NCBI GenBank assembly: GCA_034336665.1
Contig: CM067566.1
Location: 16,102,330-16,166,329, forward strand
Source of the DNA: Luscinia megarhynchos
Lineage: Eukaryota; Chordata; Aves; Passeriformes; Turdidae
DNA length: 64,000 nucleotides
Reading direction: 5' to 3'
Shown: positions 61,863 through 64,000 of the stretch, in pieces
Layout of the letters: each line of letters starts with the position of its first letter
Position numbering within the stretch: position 1 is the first letter of the stretch
The notes under the pieces: generated by a model
The model's database searches: none
Seen by the model: only the letters and a program-made list of their open reading frames with translations
What the model was told of the DNA's origin: nothing
Position numbers and translations under genes: made by a program

Positions 61863-64000
61863 GTGGGAATGTGGATGGAAAAACTGTAAGTCTTGACTAA
61901 AGAGATTAATATTGCCCAAGCTTGGGCAACACAGTAGCTTCCTACAGTTTAGGAACAGCTCCTGACAACTTGCCTGGAGAATCAAGCTGATAAGGCCCCA
62001 TCTGTATAGGAAATTAACTGATTTAAACATTTTAAATTGACTTATAGATATAAAAATTTGGATGAACACATAGCCACAGATTAAATCATAGAAAAGGGTA
62101 TGGCTGGAGAGTATAAAGACAGTTCACTGGAGATTGTCCAGCAAAAGAAATTAGCTGGGTAACTGTTTCAGTGCCTCATCTAGAGTCCCCTGAAGTCAGT
62201 GAGAATGCTTTAAAGGGATTTAAGGTCTGAGAAAACAAATTAAGAGCACAAACCTGTAAGCAGACACACACTGTTAGTGTGATAGTCAAAGGGCGACACT
62301 GAGAGAGAACGGTGTACCTTTTAGTGGCCCCAAAAGGAGTGGATGTAGAATATGCTGGTGGATTTTCTTCAAATTATCCTGTGAAGATTTGTGCAGGAGG
62401 GACACAGGACACCTCATAAACCAGTGTCTCTGGGCTTCCATCAGAAGTGAGGAGATCTGCTGCACTCTGAGCCGATGGTGACAGCTGCTACCCTGGCCGT
62501 CATACAGGGGACTGGACAAAGAGCTCCAGCACTCAGAGCAAAACCTGCTGAAGCTTGTAATCAAGCTCTCTGGTATGGATTAGTACAACCATGTCCTGTG
62601 GAGAGTGGGCACAGATGGAGACCTGTAATACATGTTCACCAGTGAGTTACACACACAAGGAGAGGATGCAGCCGACCTTATGCTCCTGAATTTGTCAAGA
62701 ACCACTAAAATTATTATCAGTGAATTTCTGCATCTGACTTTTGCCCTGAGAAAAACTCTCCAATCCTATGCCAATTCCTATCCCTTCACCACGATGAAGC
62801 ATATATTTTAATCCCACAAGAAATAATGGCCTCTGGGTTTAACTGCATCCTGTACATAGATGTTTGTAGGAATGGACTCCATATATTTGTCAAAAAATAA
62901 TAATCCTAGTGGAAAAAAAAAAAAAAGACAACCCATGCAAAAGAATGACCACAATTCAGTGCTGTTAATGGAGACTTCTTTTTTTGTGATATAAATGTGA
63001 ACACGGTTTACTGGCAACAAAATTTGATTTGCTGGGTAGTATGGGGTACAAAGATGATGGGTGGTACTCTCTCCCTCAGAAGAAAATCTTGCACAAATGA
63101 GTTTTGGTCTGAGATCAGCTCTTTCTTGCTGATTTGAAGGAGTATCATTTATTGTACTTCAGTCTCTTTTTGCTTAGTCTTTAAGGAGAAGTGTGGGGAG
63201 GGGACAGTATAATACAGTGCCCTTTTGTGCATGCTTATATATTTTTCATCACAATATATGAAATATATTTTCATTTATTAAATATCAGTGAGGTAGCATT
63301 TATTTCATCCCAGGAATCAGGATATCCTAAATAGATATAGTGTTTTCATTTTGGTGTTAGTGTGGAAGAGAAGAAAAGCTAATCTCTTGCTTTAAACTGG
63401 TGTGATATATATGTGAGAAAATATGTAGAGCTGATTAATGCAGAAATATGTAAATACATATAAAACCACCCAAACATTGACATGACTAGGCTTGTAATTT
63501 CCCTGAACAGTTCTGACTAGCAGCATGGTTCATTTTCAGTGACTTCATTTATGTTGATAAAACAAGGAGATTCCCCATTTGGAGAAAAAGAGATCACAAT
63601 ATATTTATACTTCAGCCAGGCAGAAGGGCAAGGATGAGCAGGAAAGAACAGCTTTTCAAGGTTTTTTTTTTTTCCCCCTGTTTGTTGCATTTGAGATACT
63701 CTAGCATATCCTACCAAGTGTCTGGCTGCTGGTGCAGAGCTCAGGTTTGGATAAGTACTGTACTGAACCTGCCAGCTCAAGCAGCACTAGATGCCTGTTT
63801 AAGCTACTGCATTTCCTTCTTTCTATTTCAATCAAAGCTAGAAATCCATATATCTCCCATCTTGGAAATGTCACAGCTGGGTGTTGGATCAAGGCTTATC
63901 TTCCTTCAGAGGATGGTGGAAAGCTTCAGCTCTGGGCTGAGAGCAGGGTCTCAGCCCAATGGGAATAAGGTAACTTTCAGAAAGAACTTTAAGAAAAAAT
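61863..64000. other. Non-coding sequence to the right edge
   Basis: It is slightly GC-richer at 62.3-62.6 kb and has an A14 run at 62913-62926. I recognise no gene or mobile element. A possible exon at 63910-63969 is listed separately. Confidence 0.5.
63910..63969 (+). other. Possible 60-base exon, plus strand
   Basis: A good acceptor (GGCTTATCTTCCTTCAG) precedes 60 bases and the donor AAG/GTAACTTTC. One frame is open from end to end, reading RMVESFSSGLRAGSQPNGNK. It enters and leaves in phase 0, so skipping it would keep the frame. A different frame is also open, as part of a 78-codon frame from 63732. The peptide is not recognised, and the window ends 31 bases later. Confidence 0.22.

Overview
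This 64 kb window looks like AT-rich vertebrate nuclear DNA, most probably from a bird and probably a songbird. Evidence: there are no long open frames, bacterial-type operons, rRNA or tRNA genes. The recognisable mobile elements are avian: several CR1 LINE pieces, all but the short tails on the minus strand, and two LTRs that resemble bird ERVL and ERVK families. I find no complete protein-coding gene. The window is best read as intergenic or intronic sequence, perhaps inside a very large gene. Family names rest on remembered consensus features, not on a search.

Layout. 1-9.8 kb: mostly unique AT-rich DNA, with a GC-richer patch at 57-330, a T-rich tract near 2.07 kb and a 30-bp tandem duplication at 9.1 kb. 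9.8-9.86 kb: a short CR1 3' end on the plus strand. 14.16-14.79 kb: a decayed CR1 reverse transcriptase piece on the minus strand. 15-28 kb: unique AT-rich sequence with a PBX-MEIS-type motif at 18.37 kb. 28.07 kb: a (GAATA)n microsatellite. 28.99-29.44 kb: a CR1 3' end on the minus strand. 31.8 kb: a tiny CpG-dense segment that can fold. 34.0 kb: a possible signal-peptide exon on the minus strand beside a 54-bp tandem duplication. 35.2-35.7 kb: an ERVL-like LTR. 43.5-43.7 kb: a GC-rich block with a short coding-like frame on the minus strand. 58.35-58.74 kb: an ERVK-like solo LTR with 6-bp target-site duplications. 61.38-61.86 kb: a third minus-strand CR1.

A handful of segments have good splice acceptor and donor pairs around an open frame or a GC-richer core. 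Pairs like these occur by chance about once per kilobase or so in vertebrate introns. They are listed with low confidence, as leads for transcript data rather than as genes. I found no new biological system. The strongest individual results are the solo LTR with clean target-site duplications, the possible signal-peptide exon at 34 kb and the CpG-dense folded segment at 31.8 kb.
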